Shown: positions 1-11,459 of the stretch, one piece after another
How positions within the stretch are numbered: position 1 is the first letter of the stretch
Layout: each line of letters starts with the position of its first letter
NCBI RefSeq assembly: GCF_029227915.1
Contig: NC_079885.1
Location: 11,977,001 to 12,041,000 of the forward strand
Source: Hydractinia symbiolongicarpus
Lineage: Eukaryota > Cnidaria > Hydrozoa > Anthoathecata > Hydractiniidae
Direction of reading: 5' to 3'
Length of the DNA: 64,000 nucleotides
The notes under the pieces: model-generated
Database searches by the model: none
What the model saw: only the letters and a program-made list of their open reading frames with translations
Told to the model about the DNA's origin: nothing
Translations under genes and position numbers: made by a program

Positions 1-1241
1 ATCCAGGGTTAGTCAGATAAGTCTCGTGACTAAGTGTAAATTTGAAGAAAAATGTAAGCCGAGCGAATGACGTCGACGTTCTTGGGATTACGATACGGGT
101 GTTGCAAACGGAGTGCGTTAAAAATCCGTTCAGATTCTAATTCTTTTGCGCCGAAAGCCACTGTTCACAGCCCTCTCCATTTCGCCGATGGCGATATTGA
201 CGTCACTACCACTATTGGAATGCGTAATGCAGGATGTTGGATGCAAAAAATTCATTGAAATAAAATGTTGACCATGCCGTTACCGAACATCACGTAGGCA
301 TTAAAATAAACTACGCCGGAATTTTTTAAAAAAGAATACAACATTAGAAATGCATGATTGGATTTTTTTTTTCGCTTGGTGAACTTAATGTGATACGAAA
401 CGATATGTTTGACATTGCACTTTTAATTCCTTTGGCGATATTGAGATATCCAGCAACAAGTGTAAATATGGCTCTGATCTGAACAAGTAGTGCTTTCGAG
501 CTATGCACTCTGAAAAGAGATTGAAATAGTTGATATTGCAGAAACCAGTCCATGAGTGAGTTTCGTTTAAAGAAAAACAATATGAATTGCCCTTTTTTTA
601 AAATAAAAACCAGGAGTAGAAACCAGATTTTCACAGCTTAGAAAAGTAGATACAACTCTGTCTTAACCCAACTATCCGCGCTACGAACTACGGTCTAACG
701 ACCAAAATGATGAGGAAAATTAATCGACCGCCAATTAGTGTGTTAGAGACGTTGTATGATTGCAAGCTTTTATTTTTAGCATTGTGAATATTATGTATCT
801 ATACAAAATGTATTTATTTATTAACGAGTTTTGAAAAGATAACATTGGCAGGGTCATTACTTTACTTCGATGATTTCTTTTGCATCCCGCATCCCGTGTT
901 CCGGTTAGCATCCCGCATCCCGCATCCGACTTTTCCGATATGCCCTTTTGTTTGATAACTTTTTATTTCTTTATTACTTTTAACTCTCCATCTCATTGAC
1001 TTACATGTAATTTTATTTATTAAAGGATTATATAACGAAATTTAAGTCCAGAGGAAATTGTCGAATATCTCGGCAGATGTTCGATCGGATATCTGTGTCG
1101 AGATATTTCTAAGTCTCGGCTAACGACTGCACGATTATCCAAAAATATTCCGTCAGACGATCATCAGTATTTAAAATTTGAGCGACAAATTTTTCCTCAG
1201 TGTGTCCCTCCTGGGGGGCGAAAGAAACCGTGATAGTGCCC
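1..1241. other. Intergenic DNA, no gene seen
   Basis: AT-rich sequence with only short chance open frames on both strands. A small cluster of CATCCCG/GCATCCC words lies at about 882-932 and looks like a degenerate short tandem repeat. I see no splice-supported coding exon. Confidence 0.5.
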
Positions 1242-1249
1242 GTGAAGTC

Positions 1250-1369
1250 ATCCTCGTCCCCAGGGTTTTGTAGCCCCTGAGCCGTTTTTACGGAGTGTGG
1301 CCAATAACAACCTTTTCACCCCCATCAACTTCATCAACAAGGCAAAATGCCCTGGGAACGAGGTTGTCT
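1250..1369. mobile_element. Small hAT-like MITE with 8-bp target duplication
   Basis: The left end carries CCTCGTCCCCAGGG and the right end its imperfect inverted copy CCCTGGGAACGAGG. The 120-bp element is flanked by identical 8-bp repeats GTGAAGTC at 1242-1249 and 1370-1377, the target-duplication length typical of hAT transposons. There is no coding capacity. Related ends occur at 29423-29505, about 35360-35458, 48027-48043 and 56577-56595, so this is a dispersed family. Confidence 0.75.
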
Positions 1370-1752
1370 GTGAAGTCGGACTACGCATAGGTTATTGCTA
1401 AAACATTAGCCTGCATGTTCTTTCTCTATGGAAAAGGGACTAGTGGTGTTTTTCCACCGTTGTTATGATTACGAGAGTAATTTTTTGTTAAGGTAATCAG
1501 GAGGTGAGTTCCTTTTTTGAAGTTTTTTCTTAGGTACAGAGGTTATAAATGACAAAGGTTATAAACAGAGGTTATAAATGACATAAAAATAAATTCAGCG
1601 AGTATTAAGTCCTCACACACAGCACTACAATTGATTTGTTTTGGTTTCTCCTACTGCTGGACCTTAAGGAACTGCTGACCACTAGCTAGGTTTGCAGTTT
1701 TACCTATATATTGTGGCCATCAAACTAAGCCTGTTTTGTCTGCGAGTCTGTA

Positions 1753-3705
1753 TTGAAGTATGATGGTGAATATCAGATTCTTCAGCACACTTATGACTAC
1801 CCATGGAGTTTTGAGGCTTATCCCACGTTGGGCTGTGCCTGCTTCTGTGCCAAAATCTTATGGACCCTCCTCTTCTTCCAGAGGAGGAATTTCTCTAGCA
1901 GGCAAGGTGATGATTCCCATACTACTGAGGGGCAGGAAATTTGCCGTAACTACAATAGACTTAAGGGTTGCACTACACAGTATTGTCGTTTTTCCCATGT
2001 GTGTAATAGAAAGAATGGATCCCATGTTTGTGTCAAACTACATGCTGGTCATGCACACGGGGTCCCAGGAGACAATTGACTATCTTAATTTTTCACTTAA
2101 CATTAATCTGTGGACTACTGAGCTGGCTGATGACCCAGATAATGAGTTTCTTTGATCTGGTGTTATCAATGGTTTCAAACTCCTCCCAAAGGATGCAGAA
2201 CTAAAACCAGCTGAAATGTACCATTATTTTTCGGTTAACTCATTTGCTTTTGACAAAGTGAAAACAATTCTTAAGAAGGAAATTTCTGCAGATAACTGTA
2301 AAATTTGGCCATCTAAGCCTGTCATTATCAGTTCACTTGACACGGTTCCAAAGGCAGACTCTGAGGATTTCCGCCATACTCAAACGTTGATTTACGACAT
2401 GCGTACAGATCTGTCCCAGCACACCCTGCCAGTTGGTCAGAATTAAGTCTAAAATGGCGCTTTAGAGGTCAAAAACATTTTACTTATATGTGGTTGTCAC
2501 TATACTCCTTTTGGAGGAAAAAGTGCACCAGGTATCTTCCATTGCCTCACTCAAGCAGTCTGCCGGATGATGGCTAGGAGGGGTTTTCCCCTTGTATCTG
2601 TCTATCTGAATGACTGTGTAGTCATCGACCAAACAGAAGCTGAGTGAAAGTTGGCATTTGACACTTTATGTTCTCTTTTGTTCTCTTTAAGTTTTGTACT
2701 GAGCTTTCCTGAGGTATATAGTTCCTCCATGTCAATGTCTGATTGTTCTAGGTATTTGTGTGAATACAGTGGAACTCACGTTATCATTGACTCCTAAGAA
2801 GTTACTTGATTTGCAGTAAATTATTTCCTCTTTTTTTACATCACAAAAGGATCTCCAAAAGGCAGCTGCAGCAGTTGGCCAGTCGCTTAAACTGGGCTTG
2901 CAAAGTTGTCTATAGAGGTCAAACTTTCCTACGCCTTTGATCTCATGGGATTCTAAACATTAACTCTGCCTCGAAGTGTCGACTGACACTCGAATTCCAC
3001 AGAGACATGGTGTTCTGGCATAATTTCCTTCAACAGTTTAATGGGAAATGTAATTTTCATGAGAACCGTCCTGTTACTGACCTTCAAACTGATGTATGCA
3101 GTTTATCAGTCAGTACATACTTTTTAGGTGACTGGTTCTATTCAAATCTGTAGTAGACCATTGTTCCTCAGTGTTTTACATATAAATTTTATAGAGGCAC
3201 TTTGCGTTGTACTTTCTGTTCTTCGGTTGGCACCTTTTTGCCACTACAAAACAGTTGATGTATTTTGTGACAATACTGCTGCTGTTGCCATGCTTAATAA
3301 AAATACAATAAGAAACCCGCAATGATGTACTTTCTCTGGTGATGGTTCTGGTTGTCACCAACATTCAACTTCATTCAACAGTTTCGTCTTAATTTAAATT
3401 GCAGTCATCATGCATCCTTTTGGGTTATTTGCATTGTGGCCTTTTTTGGGTTTTTTTGTAAGGGCGCCTTTATACTTCCTCATTCTGATGCCTCCTTTGA
3501 TCCTAAGCGCCTATTTACTAGGTCAGACTTTGTGTATTCTAGTACAGGTATTACATTAATGGTTCGATGGAGCAAAACCATTCAATTTGGTCAGTGTACA
3601 GTTGCCCAGGCTCCTCATTATGTCCTGTTACAGCTCTCCAACATGCATTTTTTTACCACGGCAGCCTTACCTAATAGCCAGGCTTTTTGCTGGAGAGACT
3701 CTTGA
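1753..3705 (+). pseudogene. Decayed DIRS-type tyrosine-recombinase retrotransposon
   Basis: Pieces in changing frames follow the DIRS order. At about 1936-2060 is a zinc-knuckle-like CCCH segment (CRNYNRLKGC then CRFSHVC) resembling the one in DIRS Gag-like proteins. At 2490-2640 is a reverse-transcriptase fragment with a PFGGKSAPGIF-like stretch and YLND where an active enzyme has a Y/F-x-DD box. At 2870-3060 and 3180-3325 are RNase H-like segments, including FCDNTAAVAMLNK. At 3415-3600 is a tyrosine-recombinase N-terminal part with VAFFGFFCKG and RWSKTIQFG. Stops and frameshifts separate all pieces, a stretch of the reverse transcriptase is missing, and the recombinase catalytic C-terminus is absent. 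It cannot make a functional element. The DIRS assignment rests on motif order and on the recombinase-like segment, which excludes an ordinary LTR element. Confidence 0.75.
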
Positions 3706-3739
3706 TAGATGTATATCGAGGGATATACCCTGTCTATTA

Positions 3740-3970
3740 CTTCCAGGGGAGGCTATGGCTTAGATGGAGAGTCCTAGAGTATTTAAAGCTCATTTTGAGC
3801 TACGCAGACCTAATTAGAGGGCCCACGCTCAGCTAGACAACTCCCAGCAACATCCAACAGCCCACACTGAGCCATCTCCCCAATTTCCCTCACATGGCTT
3901 GGGTTAACCTGGGGCTATGGTAACATTCACTCACCCAGCCAACAAGAGGAATCGAACACTGGATTTTTCC
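3740..3970 (-). mobile_element. tRNA-like SINE copy, family A
   Basis: On the minus strand this begins near a B-box-like GTTCGATTCC (about 3945-3954) and runs through a body that matches, in opposite orientation, the copy at 48717-48950. Shared words include AACATCCAAC, CCCAAGCCATGTGAGGGAAA (as complement) and CTCATTTTGAGCT. The head is degenerate. It directly follows the decayed DIRS element. Confidence 0.6.
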
Positions 3971-3974
3971 ACAA

Positions 3975-5745
3975 GCTTTTTCACTAGTGAATATATAAAA
4001 TATATAATGATTAATGAATCAATTGAAATAAAAATAAATAAATGTCTTTCAATGAAACGGTTGCCCAACGTTGCATCACTTCCAAAAGATTTATTAATGA
4101 GTAATTCAGAGAGAGAAAAAGCATTTGAATAGTGGGAAAAGATTTAAGCAGAAAAGATAAACACTAGCTTACATAGACAAAATACTATTTACTAGCCTGT
4201 ACTTACATTCTACTTGAGTCTTTCTTTATAGTCCTCGCCCTTTTAGGGTTTTAGGTCCTTCTTTAGGGTCCTAGTTCCAGGATCCTTAGTTGTTTAAAAA
4301 TTGTAATTGGAAAAACTAAACAAAATTGTCTATATGCATATAGTAGAGTATGTCAAACGAAATAAATGATTTGTTCTACATCATCATAAAGAAATTTACA
4401 AAAAATAATTTTCTTAAAAATAATAATAATTCTCTACAACTTGATCGGTCGCTCCCCACCAATTATTTTGTTGTTTTATTATCAAGGTTATGGGAATAAG
4501 CATTTATTTTAACTTTTAATTGGGATGAGAGAAAGATTGTTTAAACTGCATTAATGATAATTGTTTGTTTGTGTCTTGCTTAAATAGCTTTGTTTGTGAT
4601 TGATGACTTTAAATTAGCAGCAGTTTTATGTTTTATTTGTATGTAATAGTTGTGCATACCTAAATATGTAATTTGACATTTATGTCATATTTTGAAGCTA
4701 ATATAAGGTCCCTAAATTTCTACTTTACAAAAAAGGTTATATTAAAGTTTACAAATTGGTTTTTAATACAGTTCCAGTTTTTTTTTACATTAATTTTCAT
4801 GGGTGTGGAAACATCTATTTGTCACTGTTTGATTTAAGAATTAGTAAGCTCTATTAATTATTAACGCTGTGTAGAGTTCAGTTGTCTGGGGCCTTAGTAT
4901 CATTGTGTCGATGACAAGATTTGTCTATTTTACTTCTGCTTGTGACTTTAACCTGTAAATTTTTGCAATTTTACCACATATTTGAGAAACTTTTTAGGCA
5001 TGAATAAATATTATTTTACTATTAAAGTGAATCAACTAATTGAATAGAATGTAATTCATACTAGTTTCATACTAGTCAACAAGCCTGCAAATGGCAGAGT
5101 GTTATTTTTTTATATTATAAACAAATACAATATTGATTAGGTTTGTAAAAATATAGTTTGATATGCATATCCTTTTAACTATTCATTAAAGTTTTAAATT
5201 AAAATGTCTTGGTTATTCAGATATTTGCGGAGTCCAATATAAGAATTCCAAAAACCTATAGAGCCTGTGTCAACATAATGTGAACTTTAATGTAGAATAT
5301 TAGCCACCCATGTGACAGAATTGGAGGGACAGTAAAGCCACTCGTTTTGAAGGCTAGCTTTGAACTGGTAAACAAAATCCTATCCTTGATTCTCAAAACT
5401 AAAAAAAATAATAATATTTCAAAAGATTACCTTGTTCAATCTTTTGGTAGAAAGATTTCCCAAAGATGTCACCATTCTAGGTACCAGGAGCTATCATGAG
5501 TCCATTCCAATCAGGAAAAACAGCATTATCATGAAATATTGTATTCAAGATGAAGAAGTTGCAACAACTTTTTCATTTTGAGGGAAAAATTTTAGCATAA
5601 GCAAAACTGACTTATAAAAAAATCTCTAGATTTTGTTAGCTGTTATTATGAACAACATTGGTAAATTGGTTTGGTTTTTGAGAAATAACAACAACAAAAA
5701 TTAGTCATATTGTAGAAGAAATACTTTGTTCATCACTAACATACT
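3975..5745. other. Intergenic AT-rich DNA, nothing recognised
   Basis: Long A/T runs and low-complexity stretches. No open frame has splice signals or a recognisable domain on either strand. Confidence 0.5.
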
Positions 5746-5748
5746 GCC

Positions 5749-5823
5749 TGGCAGTGAGCAGGATTCGATCTGCAGTCCTCAGAACTGGGATCCGCAGACG
5801 AACCCACTAAACTGCATGGGGCA
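5749..5823 (-). repeat. tRNA-like fragment (SINE head or tRNA pseudogene)
   Basis: The minus strand reads like a tRNA with an A-box-like TTTAGTGGGTT and a B-box-like ATCGAATCC at tRNA-like spacing (total about 75 bp). The acceptor ends do not pair and the anticodon loop lacks the usual T33, so it is not a functional tRNA gene. It is probably a SINE head or a tRNA pseudogene. Confidence 0.5.
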
Positions 5824-6580
5824 ATATGCTAGCAATGAACTCAGATAGTTTATCTAGATGGTGTGTATACATAGGTGAATGTTTATCATAGCACATCCGT
5901 ATTTCATTCTCAACAGAGACATGGAATGACCCCAATATAAAAGCTTTTTCTTCTTTTTTACAAACATGTTTGCATATATTTTTAATTTACAGACAAATTA
6001 AGTGCAAACAAGCCTTGTTTCTCACCCAATGCGCTTTCCTATATAACTATCATATATCTATCATACTATAATAATTACCTGTTTTTCTTCTTTATTTAGT
6101 TTTTCAATTTCTGTTATTTCTTAATGATATACAATTGTATGTCTGTTCACTATGTAAATACCATGTAATTTATCACCCACAGAATGACTAATTTGCATAA
6201 TGGTCTTACATCATTGACCTACATATAACCCTGGTGTTTCCACACCAGGATCAAAGGTTAAAGGTTAATGAATTACTAGCATCACTAATAATGGTTTTCG
6301 TAAAGTGGTATTTTTTTCTAATAGACAACCCTTGTTATTTACAAGAAAGACCTTTAACCCTGGTGTGCAAAGTCTTGTATCACTGATAATGCTTTTCCTA
6401 GTAGTATTTTTCTTCTTATAGACAACCTTCGATGTGGTTTTTACAATCATTCATTTTTTTTTTAAGTTACCACCTAAACCTATATTATAGACTGTATTAT
6501 TTTATAAACTTTCTTTGAAAAAATGGTGCGAAATTCATTACTATAACTGTTTAGTTACAATTTTTTCTTCTTCCTTTTAG
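5824..6580. other. Upstream region of the kelch-like gene, with a diverged ~128-bp tandem duplication
   Basis: Two diverged direct copies start at about 6229 and 6357 (shared words ACCCTGGTGT, ATCACT.ATAATG.TTTTC and ATAGACAACC). The first also forms a hairpin, CCTGGTGT-TTCC-ACACCAGG, at 6230-6249. The region ends in a strong pyrimidine tract and AG at 6579-6580, taken as the 3' splice site of a 5'-UTR intron. Confidence 0.5.
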
Positions 6581-6602
6581 CACCAGTTGTTCTCCCTTGA
6601 TC

Positions 6603-9600
6603 ATGTCTGCTTTGCAAGGTCATCACTCTTCTTCACAAAAACCATCAGAAGAGATTTTTTATGATTCAAGCATCAAAGAAAGATTTTTTGATACAGCTGA
6701 TCGAATGAGAAGGGAGGAAATTTTAACAGATGTTATTCTGGTTACAGACAGTGGGAAATTGCCTGCACATAAATTTATTCTAGCTGCCAATAGCGACTAC
6801 TTTTTGACATTATTTAACGGTCCACTGGCAACAACTGAAGTAAATATAAACCTACACAGTGTGTCTCAAGATGTGTTGCAAGATGTTTTAAGCTATATTT
6901 ACACTGGTCTGATTAGGATAACAGAAAAAAACATTGAAGATGTATTATACATAGCATGCATGCTTTTGCTAACAAACTTACGTGATCGATGCGCAAAGTT
7001 TTTAAAGAATAGACTGCATCTAGAGAATTGTTTACAAATATTCAGCATAGCTAAAAAATTCTCGTTGCAGACTTTAACAGAGGTGTCGTTAAACTTTATT
7101 GCAGTCACATTCATGGATCTGTCAACAATGCATGAATTTTTGGAGTTAAGCCTTGATGAACTAACTGATATTTTATCTCTGGAGAATTTAGCTATACGAA
7201 GTGAGGACCATGTAATGGAAAAAGCAATAATGTGGCTAGAACACGATGTATTTGAACGTGAAGAAAAGTTTCTGCATGTGTTGGAATGTATTCATTTACC
7301 TTCTGTTGGAGACTCACTGATTAAAAAAATTTTAGACACGAACTGCTCAATCAGAAAAAATAAAGAGCTAGTCTCTGCCTTTCAGACTGCATTAAAAATG
7401 AGGAATCAATTGGAAGTTAGTGATAGCTTTATGGAGTCGACACATCCCCTAGCATGTTATAACCCACGTAAATACATGCGATGCGTCCCTTGTATAATAG
7501 CAATGGGAGGACCCACTTTGAGTCTGTTTAACTCAGAACTTGATAAGTGGTGCGAAATAATAAAATGTAAACCTCGTCATTGTCCTGGAATGGATGTAAT
7601 TGGTTCTTATATTTATATTGTTGGTGGTAGTTTGGAGTGGAAAAGGAAATCATCAGGTGAGAAATATGAGACAGAAACAAATGAATGGCTGCCTATAGAA
7701 AGCATGTCCACATCTCGCAGTAATTTTGGGCTTGTTGAACACAAAGAAAAATTATATGCGTTGGGTGGATATGATGGAGATTTTCCATTAAGGTGTGTTA
7801 ATGTAGTTGTTTTTTAAGAATTTGTAGGAGCTACTTGCTGAGTGATTTGGTTAGGTGGATTGGCGGCTTATCTACTTGGCCCCGTAAACAACCCTATCAA
7901 AGAGCAAAAAATTTGGAACTATTTTTTCTGGAACATAACACCTGGTTCAAAAATTAAAAATTTGAATTACGCTTTAATTAAAGAGGATATTATTAGAAAT
8001 TTTTTTCTAAAAGTATGAATTTTCCTTTTTCAGTTCAGCTGAGGTATATGATCCAGTAAATGATAAATGGACGAGAATAGCAGATATGAATTCTGCACGT
8101 GACGGTGCATGTAATGTGTCTGATGGCGAACACTTGTACGTGATTGGTGGATATGATGGAAAGAGATATTTAACATCCACAGAACGCTACTCCATTGAAA
8201 CTGGTCTTTGGAATGATAAAGGTGTGCCCTACAAATTTCATTTTTACAGTTACTGTCGTGATGATCAATTAAGCACTGGGTTCATATTAATTTACAATTC
8301 AACTGAATGCTTTTTCAAAGGAGATAGGAGTAATCAGCCAGCAGAAGAAATTGTAAATTAAGATTTCTAAACACAAACAACGCTACCCTTTTCTAGTTAC
8401 CTCCTCCTTCCCCTGCCAAAACATTTCCGATAAAATAAGCATTCTTCAGCTAACGCTACTGTAGGGCAGTCCCGTAAAATTTACTGCATGTAAAGAAATC
8501 TTTCCATGTGAAATTTACTGCATGTAAAGAAATCTTTCCATTTGAAATTTACTGCATGTAAAAGAATCTTTCCATTTGAAATTTACTGCATGTAAAGAAA
8601 TATTTCCATGTGAAATTTACTGCATGTAAAGAAATGTTTCCATGTGAAATTTACTGAATGTAAAGGAATCTTTTGTCGCTTTAAGTCTCTTTCATGTACC
8701 TCAACCATTTTTTTCTCGACAATAAGAACGAGGAACTGCAAGGCAACTTTAGGAAGCCGGTTAATGATGCCAAAATGAGTGTTTTAGTGAACGCATTACA
8801 CATACAATATTAACACATTATTTCTTTTTCATAGTCGTCCCGCCCATGACTGAGAAACGACAAAACGCGATGAGCGCTTATTATGACGATCAGATATTTA
8901 TAATTGGCGGCTACTTTGACGACAACTATCATCGATCAGTTGAAGTGTTTAATGTGAGTGACGGCGATTGGCGGTTTGTTAGTCCTTTGCCAGAAGCAAG
9001 ACATCACGCAGGTGCTGCAGCCATGAACGGGTAAGTTTTAGATGGGAGTGCTAATTAACTGTGGAGGCTTACTTTAAGGTAGAAGGGTGTATAAATTTTG
9101 AAAATTTGCGATCAATTTTCCTTTCCTCCTTATTTTGGCATGTTTTTATAGTCATTATATATGATTTTCGCAGACTTTGTTTTTGTAAGGAATAGTTAAT
9201 TTTAGCAGGTTTTTGTCAAAACAGCCTAATTTTCTTCACATCAAAATTTCTACACTTTAGTAACCCCTCACCCTTTTAGTTCTCCTTAACTCTATCTCTT
9301 TAGGGCGTACCTAAATAATTTTCCTAAAAATTGAAGTTTGTATTAGAACAAATTTGCGTTGTCTGCAATTTGATTATCAACCTACTGCTGCAAAGCTGTA
9401 AGTTTAGCCAGTCAGTTCTTTTGCTGAATCGTTGCTTCTAAAATAAAAAGATGTGTTGCATATTTTTAGTAACGTGTTTGTATGCGGTGGTTGGAGTGGT
9501 CAACTTCCTGTAACATCTGTTGATGTTTATTCAATCGAAGACGACGTGTGGCGCAAAGCAGCGCCCATGTTAACGCCCAGTATGGTACGTTGCGCGGTTG

Positions 9601-9737
9601 TTAACTTTCCGCGCAAATCAATGCTCCGTTTATTTCCACCTAGCGATGAAGATGTCGTGAAGAGAAGAAGTAGAAAATCAACTTCGTCGACCTCAGATTC
9701 ATTTGCCAATAGCATAGAATTGTCTTCATCCATTTGA
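6603..9737 (+). CDS. Kelch-like protein (BTB-BACK-Kelch), four coding exons
   Basis: Coding exons are 6603-7792, 8034-8221, 8835-9030 and 9470-9737. All junctions are GT-AG and stay in frame, giving 613 residues. The start is the ATG at 6603, 22 bases after a 3' splice site. Residues about 40-142 form a BTB domain (LTDVILVTDSGKLPAHKFIL), followed by a 3-box/BACK region to about 250. Six kelch blades follow, marked by the GG pairs in IIAMGG, IYIVGG, LYALGG, LYVIGG, IFIIGG and VFVCGG, each with the downstream W. The tail is Ser/Arg-rich. Proteins of this architecture are normally substrate adaptors of Cullin-3 ubiquitin ligases: BTB and BACK bind CUL3 and the propeller recruits the target. The specific orthologue and substrate cannot be told. 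An AATAAA at 9989-9994 is a plausible polyadenylation signal. Confidence 0.93.
8480..8670. repeat. 34-bp minisatellite, about 5.6 copies, in an intron of the kelch-like gene
   Basis: The unit TTTACTGCATGTAAAGAAAT plus 14 further bases repeats head to tail with one to three changes per copy and one 1-bp insertion. It lies wholly between coding exons 2 and 3. Confidence 0.9.
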
Positions 9738-10950
9738 GTGTTGCTTGTGTGATGTTATTTGATGTTTTTAATTTTTGTTGTTGTTTATGTTGTAAAATGT
9801 GTACGCAAATCTATCTTTATCGTTTTTCGTATTTATTGAACTTTTATTATTTTTAAGAATCTGTCGCTCTGCTTTTCTTTGCAACTCAACATTTAATGTC
9901 GCTACGTGTTGTTGCGTGTGTAAAACATTGTGAACAATTAATATTTTGTTGCCACCACACCAACCAAAACCTAACCTAAAAAAAATTCAATAAAAAGCAA
10001 AATGAGTACCGAAAGGAAAAAATTTTTGCGAGACCTTATTTTTTGCGGAACTTATTTTCATTTATTTTGTTCGTATCTCTTACTAAAATTTCAGGATGCG
10101 CAAAATTTAATTTAGGAAGTTTTGGAAAATGTAGTCATCTGCAAAAATGCATTTTAGAAGATAAATATTTTGGAACCACTTACCGGCAAAATTAGTTTTA
10201 GATAAATAACCTGAGAAATTGACACCCTCCTAAAACCTAAATCTGCTAAGATAGGGTTGTTGACATCCACTTTCTTTCAAATAGTAGTTTCTGCTATTAT
10301 AATGTTTGCTCCCGCAACCTAAATTCTCCTGGAATTTTAAAATTTTATACCTGTGACCATCTTAAGCGGATCACACCTTCTTAAACAATTTTTGTGTATA
10401 ATATTTTATAATAATATTACGTCTTTTTTATTTTATTTTTTACGACATATCGTTAGTTGTTTTATTGTTATGTAATGTTAAATTAGTTGTTGTCGTTGTT
10501 GTAAAAAAAACAAAATGTTTATATATGTAATTTATTAGAGTGTTAATAGATAGAAAGAAAGAACACAGATTAACTAGTTGAAAAAAATTCACGTATTCAT
10601 TTAACTTCATAACTATGAAAGGGGAGTAGCAATCCTCTTTAAATAATTTTTAAAACTCTCGCTTGTTCTTCTTTTGATCCCCAGAGCTCCTTTAAAAAAA
10701 TAACCTCTATTTTTTTTCGAAATTTACCCAAAGATCTCTGTGTCAGGAAATATATAAGTAACAATTTCTGCAAGTTTTCTCGTGTGATTTTTAAACTTCG
10801 CTTTAAAAAGTAAAATCTCGAAAAAACAAAACAAAAAATAAGTCAATTGCTAAGCTACGTGGACTGTGAAACAATTATAAATTAATTGTTTTCTTTTGGA
10901 TTAATTTACATTAAGTTTGTTACGCTCCAGCCATAGGTTGTCACAATAGT
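9738..10950. other. 3' UTR and intergenic DNA
   Basis: The first about 280 bases are likely the kelch-like gene's 3' UTR, up to the AATAAA at 9989. The remainder is AT-rich without coding signal. Confidence 0.5.
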
Positions 10951-11459
10951 GTATTTACTTTTTTGTCCACTACTCAAGATGGTGTCAATGTAACTACTTA
11001 AAAAAAAATGAGTGACATCAAATGCATCAACAAATCCAGCCTGGTCAAATCTGAGATCGAGTATGAAAAGCATAGCACAAAGGCGTCATGAAACACGAAC
11101 TGCACTGAATGTTGGTCAAAAATACTCGCTAAAGAGCGCGCCAAAGCACTGGCAAAAATATATCAACGATCATATGCGTCCTAAGTGTAAGGTGGTGAAA
11201 CCAAGTCATGATTACAGAGCTATAGACCTAGAAATTTGAAAGTTTTTCACGAGCTGTGATAAATGCATGAAAAAAGTAAAAAAAGGGCAGAACGTAGTCG
11301 TCAAAACTATTTTGCCTTTATGATCGTATATCCTTGACTAGGGAACGGAGAACTTTCTTACAAAAGTTTTGTTTACTTCGAAAATTTTTGACATAATAAA
11401 ATCTATTTATAATATAGAGAGATGAGTTGATTTAAAAATGCAATAACCAACCTATACAG

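Noticed and set aside
6597-6602. Upstream TTG as start of the kelch-like protein
   Set aside because: A nuclear animal gene should start at ATG. The ATG at 6603 lies two codons later just after a splice acceptor.
8480-8670. CRISPR-like array
   Set aside because: Units are contiguous without unique spacers and lie in a eukaryotic intron; it is a minisatellite.
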